In this document: positions 7,527-15,503 of the stretch, piece after piece
Layout of the letters: the number at the start of each line of letters is the position of its first letter
Numbering within the stretch: position 1 is the stretch's first letter
Source: Roseateles_B flavus
Lineage (GTDB): Bacteria; Pseudomonadota; Gammaproteobacteria; Burkholderiales; Burkholderiaceae_C
NCBI RefSeq assembly: GCF_039872765.1
Contig: NZ_JBDPZC010000004.1
Coordinates: forward strand, 186,001 to 250,000
Reading direction: 5' to 3'
Length of the DNA stretch: 64,000 nucleotides
Position numbers and translations under genes: made by a program
The notes under the pieces: model-generated
Seen by the model: the letters and a program-made list of their open reading frames with translations, nothing else
What the model was told of the DNA's origin: nothing
Databases searched by the model: none

Positions 7527-9917
7527 ATGAAGACGCTGGCGCTCTGCGTCCTGGCTGCGCAGCCCTGGCTGCGCCGGGACATTGCCGTGGTGGTCGATGC
7601 CCTGCATGGATCGCCCCTTCCCGCTGGCGAGGCGCCGCCGCCCTCGCTGTACGCCGGCCTGCTGGACCAGGCCCGGCGCTACCTCGCGCAGCAGGCGCGG
7701 CCGGTGGCCTGGCGCGCGTTCTTCTTCGATGCGCTGCAGGACTGGCAGCAGGCCCTGCAGGATCCGGCGCACGGCCTGCGCGGCTGCAGCCAGGAGCTCT
7801 TCGTGCTGCAGGCGGGGGAGGCTTCCGAGGCCCTGCAGCTGCCCGCGCGCCTGCGCACCATCGCCCAGGCGGCCGGCCAGCCCCTGCGCTGCTCGCCGCA
7901 TTCCTTCCTGCTCTATCTGCAGAGGGACGATGACGATTCTTCCCAGCCGCCATCGGCCTTCTGGCCCGATGCCAGCACCGGCGGCCTGCACCTGCGCCTG
8001 CCGCACGCCGATGCCGACACGCGGCGCGCCGACCTGCTGCGCGTGCTGCTGGACCACCTGGACCATGCCCACCACAACCGCCTGCTGGCGCGCAGCGTCG
8101 ATGCGGCCGAGCGCCCGCCGGCCCTGGCGCGCGCGCTCCATGCCTTCATGCAGCGGCGCTGGCCGGGGCGCTGGGACTTCCACAGCTACACCGGCTCGGT
8201 GATCGCCGCCTTCATCGAGGGCATGCGCCAGCTGGGCCAGGCGGACGGCCGGCCGCAGCTCGGCGGCGTCAACGAGCATGCCCTGGCCTGCGCCGCCATC
8301 GCGGGCTGGCAGCTCTTCGGGCGGGCCTACGTGCTGGCGGTCACCTCGGGCATGGTGGACGAGTTCAAGGGCACGCTTGCCAATCTGCAGCGCACGCGTG
8401 CACCGGGATTCATCGTCTGCGCCGACAGCGCGCGCGGCCAGTGGCACGCCTTCCAGGGCACGGTGGAGCAGGCGGGGGACGGCCGCACGCTGATGCGGGC
8501 CCGCGGCCTGGCTCAGGTCTACCTCGAGTCGCCCGAGCAGCTGGAGGCGGGGCTGCGCCAGGCCTTCGCTGCGCTGGACCAGGGCGAGGGGCCCGTGGTG
8601 ATCTTCGCCAGCCCCGCGGTGCTGGAGAGCGGCCTGGGCGTGGACGAGACGGCCCTCGCCGAGCCCGCCCCGGCGCAGCCGGCCCGGCGGGCGGAGGTCG
8701 ACCCGGCGCACTGGGCGGCCCTGCTGTCCCTGGTCAACACACAGCGCAAGCGCCTGCTGTGGTTCTGCGGCCGGCTCAGTGACGAGGAGCGCGCGCTGGT
8801 GCACGAGATCGCCGAAGCTGCGGGCATCGCCCTGTGCGACGGCATCGCCCACCCGGGCAGCGTGGCCGCCTACGCGGGCGGGCGCGAGCAGCCTCACTAC
8901 CTGGGCACCCTGGGCCTCTACGGCTTCAGCCGCGCGGTCCACCGCTATCTGCATGAAGGCGAGGCCTTGCGCCCCGTGGGGGCCCAGAGCCTCTTCTTCC
9001 TCAAGAGCCGCGCCGACCAGATCTGTACGCCCTTCTCGGAGGGCCGCCTGGCCCGCCACCTGCACATCGTGCAGGTCACGAACCGGGGGCAAGACCTGGC
9101 CCCCTTTGCCGACCTGCCCCTGCAGATGGACCTGCTGGACTTCCTGCAGCGCCTGAAGTCCGGCCTGCAGGTGGAGGCCGATGTGCGGCGCTGGCGCCGA
9201 GATGCACTCGTCCAGGCACGGCGCTGCCCGCCGGAGCACCTGGTGGATCGCATCGAGACCCTGCCCATGACGGCCAACTACTTCTTCCATCGCCTGGGCG
9301 GCCTGCTGCGCCGGCTGATCGAGGAGGAAGGCCTGCGCTACCACGGCGTCTATGACGTCGGCCGCTGCGGGGTCTCGGCCCTGCGCAACCTGCCGCGCAC
9401 CGACCCCGGCTTTTCCGGCTGGTACGGCCGCGCACTGATGGGCGATGCCCTGATGGCGCTGCCGGCCATCGCCCTGCACAGCCCACGGCAGGTGCTGGCC
9501 TTCATCGGCGACGGCGCGCGGGCCCTGGTGCCCGATGTGGAGCTGCAGCTGCTGCGACAGATGTCCAGCCGGCCCGATGCGTCGGAGCTCAACGTCAGCG
9601 TCTTCTACCTGCACAACGGCATGCTCTCCATCATCCAGAGCTACATCGACCTGCGCTTCGCCCGCGACGGCGCGGCCCAGGTGCATGTGCCCTGGCGGCC
9701 CCGGGACGACAGCCTGGAGCGGCACGGCCCGCTCGCCCTGCAGCGCCGCCGCCTGCTGCGCTTCGACGAGACCCGGCTGCGCGAGGACCTGCGGGCCCGC
9801 GGCCGGCTCAACGTCTTCGAGGTCCAGCTCACCCACAACTCCAGCGGCGACGGCATGAGCCTGGCCTCCGAAGGCACCTGGAGTCGCATCACGCCCAGCG
9901 AGGAACACGCGCCATGA
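7527..9917 (+). CDS. ThDP-dependent enzyme of the PigD type
   Basis: The 796-residue protein has the plan of large ThDP-dependent carboligases. A PYR-type domain has a G-G-V-N-E-H-A segment (about residue 250, possible activating Glu) and S-G-M-V-D-E-F-K-G-T-L-A-N-L; a middle domain follows; the PP-type domain has A-F-I-G-D-G-A-R (GDG at about 661) and, 36 residues on, Y-L-H-N-G-M. The spacing is longer than the canonical GDG-N motif. Size and partner resemble PigD of prodigiosin biosynthesis, which decarboxylates pyruvate and adds a two-carbon unit to an enal. The next gene, starting inside its stop codon (ATGA), is a PigE-like fusion, so the pair probably acts in sequence. The substrate here is unknown; a plain decarboxylase is possible. 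Confidence 0.75.
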   Translation: MKTLALCVLAAQPWLRRDIAVVVDALHGSPLPAGEAPPPSLYAGLLDQARRYLAQQARPVAWRAFFFDALQDWQQALQDPAHGLRGCSQELFVLQAGEASEALQLPARLRTIAQAAGQPLRCSPHSFLLYLQRDDDDSSQPPSAFWPDASTGGLHLRLPHADADTRRADLLRVLLDHLDHAHHNRLLARSVDAAERPPALARALHAFMQRRWPGRWDFHSYTGSVIAAFIEGMRQLGQADGRPQLGGVNEHALACAAIAGWQLFGRAYVLAVTSGMVDEFKGTLANLQRTRAPGFIVCADSARGQWHAFQGTVEQAGDGRTLMRARGLAQVYLESPEQLEAGLRQAFAALDQGEGPVVIFASPAVLESGLGVDETALAEPAPAQPARRAEVDPAHWAALLSLVNTQRKRLLWFCGRLSDEERALVHEIAEAAGIALCDGIAHPGSVAAYAGGREQPHYLGTLGLYGFSRAVHRYLHEGEALRPVGAQSLFFLKSRADQICTPFSEGRLARHLHIVQVTNRGQDLAPFADLPLQMDLLDFLQRLKSGLQVEADVRRWRRDALVQARRCPPEHLVDRIETLPMTANYFFHRLGGLLRRLIEEEGLRYHGVYDVGRCGVSALRNLPRTDPGFSGWYGRALMGDALMALPAIALHSPRQVLAFIGDGARALVPDVELQLLRQMSSRPDASELNVSVFYLHNGMLSIIQSYIDLRFARDGAAQVHVPWRPRDDSLERHGPLALQRRRLLRFDETRLREDLRARGRLNVFEVQLTHNSSGDGMSLASEGTWSRITPSEEHAP

Positions 9918-12415
9918 AATTCGGCTTCATCGCCCATCCCACCAGCCTGGCCCTGAAGCGCCAGGTCAAGCTGTGCGACCTGCTCGGGCGCGCCGTGCAG
10001 GACGCCGAGCAGGGCTTCGATCCCGCCCTGTGGCAGGCGCAGAGCCTGGTGCCCTTCGCCCGGTTCGGCCAGATCCACAGCGGCGCCGGCGCCCGCTGCG
10101 AGGGCCTGCTGCAGTACCTGCCGCTGACGGCCGAGGAGATGCTGCGCCAGCCGCGCCAGATCGCCGAGCGCGTGCTGCGTGCCGTCGACGCGCTGGCCGG
10201 GCAGGGGGCCGAGCTGGTGGGCCTGGGCGGCTTCACCGGCATCGTGGGCAACCGAGGGCTGCAGACGCTGGAGCGCGCCCGCGTGCCCGTCACCACCGGC
10301 AATTCGCTGACGGCCTATGCCAGCTGGCGCAATCTGCTGGACGTGATGACCCTGCTGGAGCTGGAGCCGCAGCAGCAGGAGGTGGCCATCGTGGGCTACC
10401 CCGGCTCCATCGCCCTGGTGGTGGCCAAGCTGCTGGAGGATTCGGTCGGTCGGCTGCTGCTGGTGCACCGTGGCGGCGGCGATCGCCTCGCCGAGCAGCT
10501 GCAGTACCTGGGACCCGGCTTGCGCGAGCGCGTGCGGCTCACCGACCGCATCGAGGACTGCTACGACAAGCCGCGCCTGCTCCTGGCGGCCACCTCCAGC
10601 GGCGACGTGATCGAGGAGGCCCGCCTGGCGCCGGGCTCGGTGGTGGTCGACGCCGCGCTGCCCCGCGACGTGCGGCCGGCCCCGCGCCGACGCGAGGACG
10701 TACTGATCATCGACGGCGGTCTGGTCAGCGCCGACCGCGCCTTCAGCCTGGGCACCGACACCCTGGGGCTGAGCCCCACCCGCATGATGAACGGCTGCCT
10801 GGCCGAGACCATGGTGCTGGCGCTGGAGGGCCGGCGCGAGGCCTTCTCCATCGGCCGCGAGCTGGACGTGGACAAGGTCCGCGAGATCGGCCGCCTGGCC
10901 CAGCGCCACGGCATCACGCCCGAGCGCATGAGTGCGTACGGCGAGCCACTCAAGCCCGCGGACGTGCGCGCCCTGGCCCGCTTCCATGCCGTGGCGACAC
11001 CCCGCGCGCGCCGCCTGCACGAGGAGGTGCTGCAGGACTTCGGCGCCCACATCAACCCGGTGATGCGCGAGTTCTTCGAGCTCAACCACATCGATCGCGT
11101 CTTCGTGAAGGCCGAGGGCTGCACCCTGCAGGACGCCGAGGGCCGCGAGTTCCTGGACTTCGTGGCCGGCTACGGCTGCCTCAACATGGGCCACAACCAC
11201 CCGCGCTGCGTGGGCGCGCTGCGGCACTTCCTGGACAGCGGGGCGCCGAGCTTCGTGCAGTACGTCTCGGCCCCCGAGCTCAGCAGCCGCCTGGCCGCGC
11301 GCCTGGCGGTGCTGGTGCCGGGCGGGCTGTCGCGCGTGTTCTTCTGCAACTCCGGCACCGAGGCCGTCGAGGCCGCGCTGAAGCTGGCCATGGCGGCCGC
11401 CGCTCCCGGGCAGCGCCGCGTGCTCTATTGCGACAACGGCTACCACGGCAAGACCCTGGGCGCCCTCTCGGTGACCGGCCGCGACAAGCACCGCCAGCCC
11501 TTCATGCCCCTCATCGAGCGCTGCAGCGCGCTGCCTTTCGGGGACCTGGCGGCGCTGGAGGCCGCGCTGCAGTCGGGCGACGTGGCTGCCTTCATCCTCG
11601 AGCCCATCCAGGGCGAGGGCGGCGTGATCCTGCCGCCGCCGGGCTATCTGCGCGGCGTGCGCGAGCTCTGCGACCGCCATGGCTGTCTCATGATCCTCGA
11701 CGAGATCCAGACCGGCCTGGGCCGCACCGGCCGGATGTTCGCCTGCGAATGGGAGGGCGTGGCGCCGGACCTGATGGTGCTGGCCAAGTCCCTCTCCGGC
11801 GGCCTGGTGCCCATCGGCGCCATGCTGGCCCGGCCCGATCTGTGGGACCGCGCCTATGGCAGCCGCGACCGCTTCAGCCTGCACAGCTCCACCTTCGGCG
11901 GCGGCAATCTTGCGGCAGCGGTGGCCCTGGAGGCCCTGGCCGTGCTGGAGGAGGAAGACCTGGCCGGGCGCGCGCTGCGCACGGGCGAGGCCCTGCTCGC
12001 CGCACTGCAGGAGGTGGCCGCGGGCCAGGGCCTGATCCGCGAGGTGCGGGGTCGCGGCCTGATGATCGCCATCGAGTTCGCGCCCAGCTTCGAGGGCGCG
12101 GTGCAGGCCTTCGTGCAGGAGTTCAGCGCGCGGCTGCCAGGCCAGCCGCGGGCGATGTACCGCTTCCTGTCCGACCGTGCGCGCGCGCATCTCGAGGCCG
12201 CCGTGCCCGAGCTGGAACGCAGCCTGGAGGAGATGCTGGTGCTGCGCATCGTCAGCAAGCTCTCAAAGGAGCACGGCATTCTGAGTTTCGTCACCGCCAA
12301 TAACAGCAAGGTACTGCGCATCCAGCCGCCGCTGACGCTCAGCGATTCGCAGGCGCAGCACTTCGTGCGCGCCATCGCCCAGGTCTGCGGCGATCTCTCC
12401 ACGGTGCCCGAGTGA
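9914..12415 (+). CDS. Fused acyl-thioester reductase / class III aminotransferase (PigE/TamH-like)
   Basis: The 833-residue protein has two parts. Residues 1 to about 370 resemble long-chain acyl-ACP reductases: F-G-F-I-A-H-P, G-L-G-G-F-T-G-I-V-G-N, T-G-N-S-L-T-A, a nucleotide loop G-Y-P-G-S-I-A, and N-G-C-L-A-E-T-M, whose Cys at residue 295 matches the catalytic Cys of cyanobacterial enzymes. Residues about 385-833 are a PLP class III aminotransferase with S-G-T-E-A-V-E-A, L-D-E-I-Q-T-G-L-G-R-T-G and the Schiff-base Lys in L-A-K-S-L-S-G-G (residue 625). The same architecture occurs in PigE and TamH, which turn acyl thioesters into aldehydes and then amines. Its start overlaps the ThDP gene (ATGA). 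The likely output is a fatty amine or amino-ketone. Confidence 0.87.
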   Translation: MKFGFIAHPTSLALKRQVKLCDLLGRAVQDAEQGFDPALWQAQSLVPFARFGQIHSGAGARCEGLLQYLPLTAEEMLRQPRQIAERVLRAVDALAGQGAELVGLGGFTGIVGNRGLQTLERARVPVTTGNSLTAYASWRNLLDVMTLLELEPQQQEVAIVGYPGSIALVVAKLLEDSVGRLLLVHRGGGDRLAEQLQYLGPGLRERVRLTDRIEDCYDKPRLLLAATSSGDVIEEARLAPGSVVVDAALPRDVRPAPRRREDVLIIDGGLVSADRAFSLGTDTLGLSPTRMMNGCLAETMVLALEGRREAFSIGRELDVDKVREIGRLAQRHGITPERMSAYGEPLKPADVRALARFHAVATPRARRLHEEVLQDFGAHINPVMREFFELNHIDRVFVKAEGCTLQDAEGREFLDFVAGYGCLNMGHNHPRCVGALRHFLDSGAPSFVQYVSAPELSSRLAARLAVLVPGGLSRVFFCNSGTEAVEAALKLAMAAAAPGQRRVLYCDNGYHGKTLGALSVTGRDKHRQPFMPLIERCSALPFGDLAALEAALQSGDVAAFILEPIQGEGGVILPPPGYLRGVRELCDRHGCLMILDEIQTGLGRTGRMFACEWEGVAPDLMVLAKSLSGGLVPIGAMLARPDLWDRAYGSRDRFSLHSSTFGGGNLAAAVALEALAVLEEEDLAGRALRTGEALLAALQEVAAGQGLIREVRGRGLMIAIEFAPSFEGAVQAFVQEFSARLPGQPRAMYRFLSDRARAHLEAAVPELERSLEEMLVLRIVSKLSKEHGILSFVTANNSKVLRIQPPLTLSDSQAQHFVRAIAQVCGDLSTVPE

Positions 12416-12572
12416 GGGCCGGTCGCCTTGCCCCAAGGGTCAGGTGACAGGCCCGGGGGCGAGGGACCAAGCTCTCGCCCTGTCGGCACGCACGCCCCTG
12501 CGCGCGAACACCGCGCCCACGCCACGCACGCACCACGCATACACCACGCACACACTTCGGGAGAGAACACCC

Positions 12573-13748
12573 ATGTCAGCCACCCTGACCCTGGACGCCA
12601 AGGCCGAGCGGCAGCGCTTCGAGGCGCACTGCATGGCCGACCGCCGCATCTGGCCCTGGCTGGGCCGTGCCCTGCTGGACTGGGGCGGTATCGCCCTCGC
12701 CATGGCCTGCAGCCTCTGGGCCTTCGGTCAGGTGCAGCACTGGGCGCTGAAGGCGCTCTGCCTGGCCCCGGGCATGTGGATGGTGGGCGTGTTCCAGCAC
12801 CGCCTGGCCCTGCTGGCCCACGACGCCGGCCACCGCACCATCTGCCCCAATGCCACCGTCAATGACCTGCTGGCCACCGGCCTGATCTACGGCCCGCTGC
12901 TGGTGAGCCTGAACGCCTGGCGCATGTTCCACAACGAGGGCCACCATCCCAAGATCCACACCGGCACGCTGAAGGACCCCGAGCTGGTCTTCAAGCGCGT
13001 GGACAACAGCTGGGGCCTGCCCATCAAGCGCAGCAAGGTCGCGCTGTTCACCGGCATGGCCCTGTGCGGCGGTGCGCTGCCGGGCGCCGTCATCTTCGTC
13101 CTCTGGATGGCCTCGCCGCGCTGCTTCGCCCGCATCAACCAGCTGCTGATGCACCTGCTGAAGAAGGGCAAGGACCAGGACAGCGACATCCTCCCCCTGC
13201 GCCTGCGCCACCTGCCGCGCGGCCGCCGTGCCGTCGCGCGGGACCTGGCCCTGGGCCTGGCCCAGGTGGCCCTGCGCCTGGCGCTGCTGACGGCCCTGGC
13301 CTACGGCGTGGGCCAGGCCCTGGACTACAGCGGCTGGCCGATGCTGCTGGCCCTGTGGTTCGGCGGCTATGCCACCGGCTTCTGGGCGGTGTTCCGCCTG
13401 CGTGGCTACTGCGAGCATGTGGGCGCGCACACCCTGTCGCTGGCCGAACCTTCGCCGTTGTGGCGCTTCTTCGTGTTCCCGCACGGCGCCTGGGCCCACC
13501 AGCTGCACCACGAGATGCCGGGCCTGCCCTTCCACCGCTACCGAGACGTGCTGCGCCGCCGCGGCTCCACAGGCATCAGCCCGGCCGATGTGTTCCGCCT
13601 CTTCGAGAGTTCGCCACCCCTGGCCTCGGGCGAAGTGCCGCCGCCCGACGCCGATGCCAACCTCATGCGCCGTGCCAGCCTGCAGGGCCTGATGCGCGTG
13701 GCCGTGATCGACGAGCAGGGCGCGCCGCTGGCCGCGGCCGTCGAGTAG
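12573..13748 (+). CDS. Membrane fatty-acid desaturase
   Basis: The 391-residue protein has the three histidine boxes of membrane di-iron desaturases: H-D-A-G-H-R (about residue 85), H-N-E-G-H-H-P (about 122) and H-Q-L-H-H-E-M-P (about 310), with hydrophobic segments before, between and after them. The ATG at 12573 follows a GGGAGAG ribosome-binding site; an in-frame extension further upstream has no coding character. It is the third gene of the plus operon, 157 bp after the reductase/aminotransferase gene. It could place a double bond in a fatty acyl chain for the FAAL-PKS, or in the chain that the PigE-like enzyme reduces. The regiochemistry cannot be predicted. Confidence 0.87.
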   Translation: MSATLTLDAKAERQRFEAHCMADRRIWPWLGRALLDWGGIALAMACSLWAFGQVQHWALKALCLAPGMWMVGVFQHRLALLAHDAGHRTICPNATVNDLLATGLIYGPLLVSLNAWRMFHNEGHHPKIHTGTLKDPELVFKRVDNSWGLPIKRSKVALFTGMALCGGALPGAVIFVLWMASPRCFARINQLLMHLLKKGKDQDSDILPLRLRHLPRGRRAVARDLALGLAQVALRLALLTALAYGVGQALDYSGWPMLLALWFGGYATGFWAVFRLRGYCEHVGAHTLSLAEPSPLWRFFVFPHGAWAHQLHHEMPGLPFHRYRDVLRRRGSTGISPADVFRLFESSPPLASGEVPPPDADANLMRRASLQGLMRVAVIDEQGAPLAAAVE

Positions 13749-13768
13749 CGCTGCCGCGCTGAATGGCA

Positions 13769-13797
13769 GAAGGCCCCGTGCTCGCGCCGGGGCCTTC
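13769..13797. terminator. Bidirectional hairpin terminator between convergent operons
   Basis: A perfect 10-bp stem, GAAGGCCCCG pairing with CGGGGCCTTC around a 9-nt loop, lies in the 62-bp gap between the convergent desaturase and barrel genes. Each strand has only a short, broken T tract after the stem, but position and strength suggest a shared terminator. Confidence 0.75.
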
Positions 13798-13810
13798 GTC
13801 GTTCAGGCCC

Positions 13811-14974
13811 TCAGAAATAGCGCTGGTAGCGCACGAAGGCCAGGCGCCCGCCCGGGCCGTACTCGCTGCGGGCGTCGCCGCTGAAGCGCTGCAGGCCGGC
13901 GCTGAGCACGCCGTTCTCGCTGGTCGACCAGCTGAAGCCCGGGGCGATCAGCTGGCTGCCGTCGCCGGCATTGCGCAGCCACAGGCCCTGCAGCTTCAGC
14001 AGGGGCGTGAGCTCGTAGCTGAGGTTCAGGCCGATGGCATGGGCGCCCTGGGGCGGTCGGGCCTGGCCGCCGACGGCCGCCTGCGGAGCGAGGGGCCGGC
14101 TGCGCCAGTACCACTCCAGGCTGGCGCTGAGCTGGGGATTGAAGGCGTAGTCCGCCCCCAGCACGCCGCTGAAGTAGGCCGGGCCCGCGGCGGATGCGGT
14201 GCGGGTGAATTCGGCGCGCAGACCGGCATCGGCCCATTGCCCGGCCATGTCGACGGCCAGCAGCCGGTCCTCGCCATAGCGCGCATGGCTGAAGCTGAGG
14301 TCCATGGTCAGGGCGTGCGTGCGCCACTGCAGCAGCCAGCGTGCAGGCCCGCCGCCGGGCATGGGGGCGAGCACGAGGCTGGCGCGCGAGAGCGGGCCCA
14401 GGGCCTGCTCCATCAGCAGGGCGTCGACGCCGATGAAGTCCTCGCGCTCGATCTGCTGCGGGTTGGGCGGGTTCAGCAGGTCCAGGCTGCTCCACAGCCG
14501 GCCCTGGCCCAGGGCGATGCGCTGGCGGCCCAGGGTGGCGCTGAAGTCGCCCGCGCGGGCCTGCACGAAGGCCCGGAAGAACTGCTGGCGGCCGAGACTG
14601 CGGCGGTCCCGCCACCAGACGCTGCGGTCGCGCAGGGCCTGGTCCTGGGGCGCCGCCAGGGCCTCGTCGAGCGCTGCGCGATAGGCCGTGTCACCGCTGA
14701 GCAGCTCGCTGTCATGGTCCAGCTGCAGGCGCAGGCCACCCTCCGGCCAGGTGGCCAGATCGCCCGCGAGGCTGAGGCGCAGGCGCTGGCCCAGGCTGCG
14801 CTGGCGCGGCAGGTCCTGCGGCTGCTGCTCCACGCCCAGGGCGCGGTAGCTGCCACTGAGCCGCCAGTGGTCCTCCGGGCTGCCGTCCGGTGACTGCGCC
14901 CGGGCGAGCTGTGCCAGCAGGCACAGGCCCAGGGCCGGCAGCAGGGGGCGGCGGGCCGTCCTGCCCCGCCTCAT
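13811..14974 (-). CDS. Outer-membrane beta-barrel protein (second copy of the export barrel type)
   Basis: A 387-residue protein with a signal peptide ending near A-R-A-Q, then amphipathic strands and a terminal R-Y-Q-R-Y-F, typical of outer-membrane barrels. A G-R-Q-R-I-A-L-G-Q-G-R-L-W...N-P-P-N-P segment is like the 'GR...G...NP' region of DUF1302-type barrels and parallels the barrel at 948-2255, though overall identity looks low. The ATG at 14974 overlaps the stop of the cupredoxin gene (ATGA). It is the last gene of the 13-gene operon, so it is the natural outer-membrane end of the ABC/LolA-like system encoded just upstream. The cargo is inferred to be the lipid-like metabolite. Confidence 0.72.
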   Translation of the reverse strand: MRRGRTARRPLLPALGLCLLAQLARAQSPDGSPEDHWRLSGSYRALGVEQQPQDLPRQRSLGQRLRLSLAGDLATWPEGGLRLQLDHDSELLSGDTAYRAALDEALAAPQDQALRDRSVWWRDRRSLGRQQFFRAFVQARAGDFSATLGRQRIALGQGRLWSSLDLLNPPNPQQIEREDFIGVDALLMEQALGPLSRASLVLAPMPGGGPARWLLQWRTHALTMDLSFSHARYGEDRLLAVDMAGQWADAGLRAEFTRTASAAGPAYFSGVLGADYAFNPQLSASLEWYWRSRPLAPQAAVGGQARPPQGAHAIGLNLSYELTPLLKLQGLWLRNAGDGSQLIAPGFSWSTSENGVLSAGLQRFSGDARSEYGPGGRLAFVRYQRYF

Positions 14975-15492
14975 GGCTTGGGCTGGACGAGCACGCGAAG
15001 CGGCTGCGCCTTGGCCGCATGCGCGGGGTCCAGGCACTGGAGCAGCCAGGTGCCGGCGCGGTTGAACTCCCAGACCAGCTCGTCCTTGTCACCGGGGGCA
15101 ATGGTGAAGACGTGCACGCTCTCGTCCAGGGCCTTGCCGCGCTGGCGGCGCGCGTCGGCCAGAGCCTTGAGTGTGGCCGGGCTGCCCAGGGCCAGCTCAT
15201 GCGGGCGCTTGCCGTTGTTGCTGATGACCAGGCGCACGGTGCTGCCCAGGGGGATGCTGAGCTGGGCGGGTTCCAGGCGCTCGTCGTCATCCAGCTCCAG
15301 CAGCCAGGTGCGTTGCAGCTTGCGGGGATTGCCGGGGATGCCGAAGTCCAGCTGCTCGACCGGGAAGGGCCCCGCCGCATTGCGCTGGGCATGGACGTGG
15401 TCGCCATGGGCCTGCGCCTGCGGCGTCAGAAGGGCCAGGGGCAGCAGCAGGCTCATGAAGCGCGAGGGGGCGCGAACGTGGGAATGGGACAT
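14971..15492 (-). CDS. Secreted cupredoxin-like protein
   Basis: The 173-residue protein has a signal peptide, an early H-G-D-H-V-H cluster, then a cupredoxin-type beta sandwich: I-P-L-G-S-T-V-R-L-V-I-S-N-N-G-K-R-P-H-E-L-A-L (first His ligand) and G-T-W-L-L-Q-C-L-D-P-A-H (Cys and second His). The loop after Cys is short and no axial Met is obvious, so it may bind copper in a type 1.5/2-like way or have lost electron-transfer function. It lies between the FtsX permease and the barrel gene and is coupled to the latter. A copper-binding protein inside a biosynthesis/export operon supports the view that the product interacts with copper. Confidence 0.78.
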   Translation of the reverse strand: MSHSHVRAPSRFMSLLLPLALLTPQAQAHGDHVHAQRNAAGPFPVEQLDFGIPGNPRKLQRTWLLELDDDERLEPAQLSIPLGSTVRLVISNNGKRPHELALGSPATLKALADARRQRGKALDESVHVFTIAPGDKDELVWEFNRAGTWLLQCLDPAHAAKAQPLRVLVQPKP

Positions 15493-15503
15493 GGGAGGGA
15501 GCT

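Noticed and set aside
5559..9908. 1449-codon minus-strand frame spanning the TonB receptor 5' end and the ThDP gene
   Set aside because: It crosses a divergent promoter and lies antisense to the ThDP gene; the translation has no recognisable domain.
9641..12190. 849-codon minus-strand frame opposite the reductase/aminotransferase gene
   Set aside because: It is a shadow of the PigE-like gene, whose frame has catalytic motifs and correct start and overlap signals.
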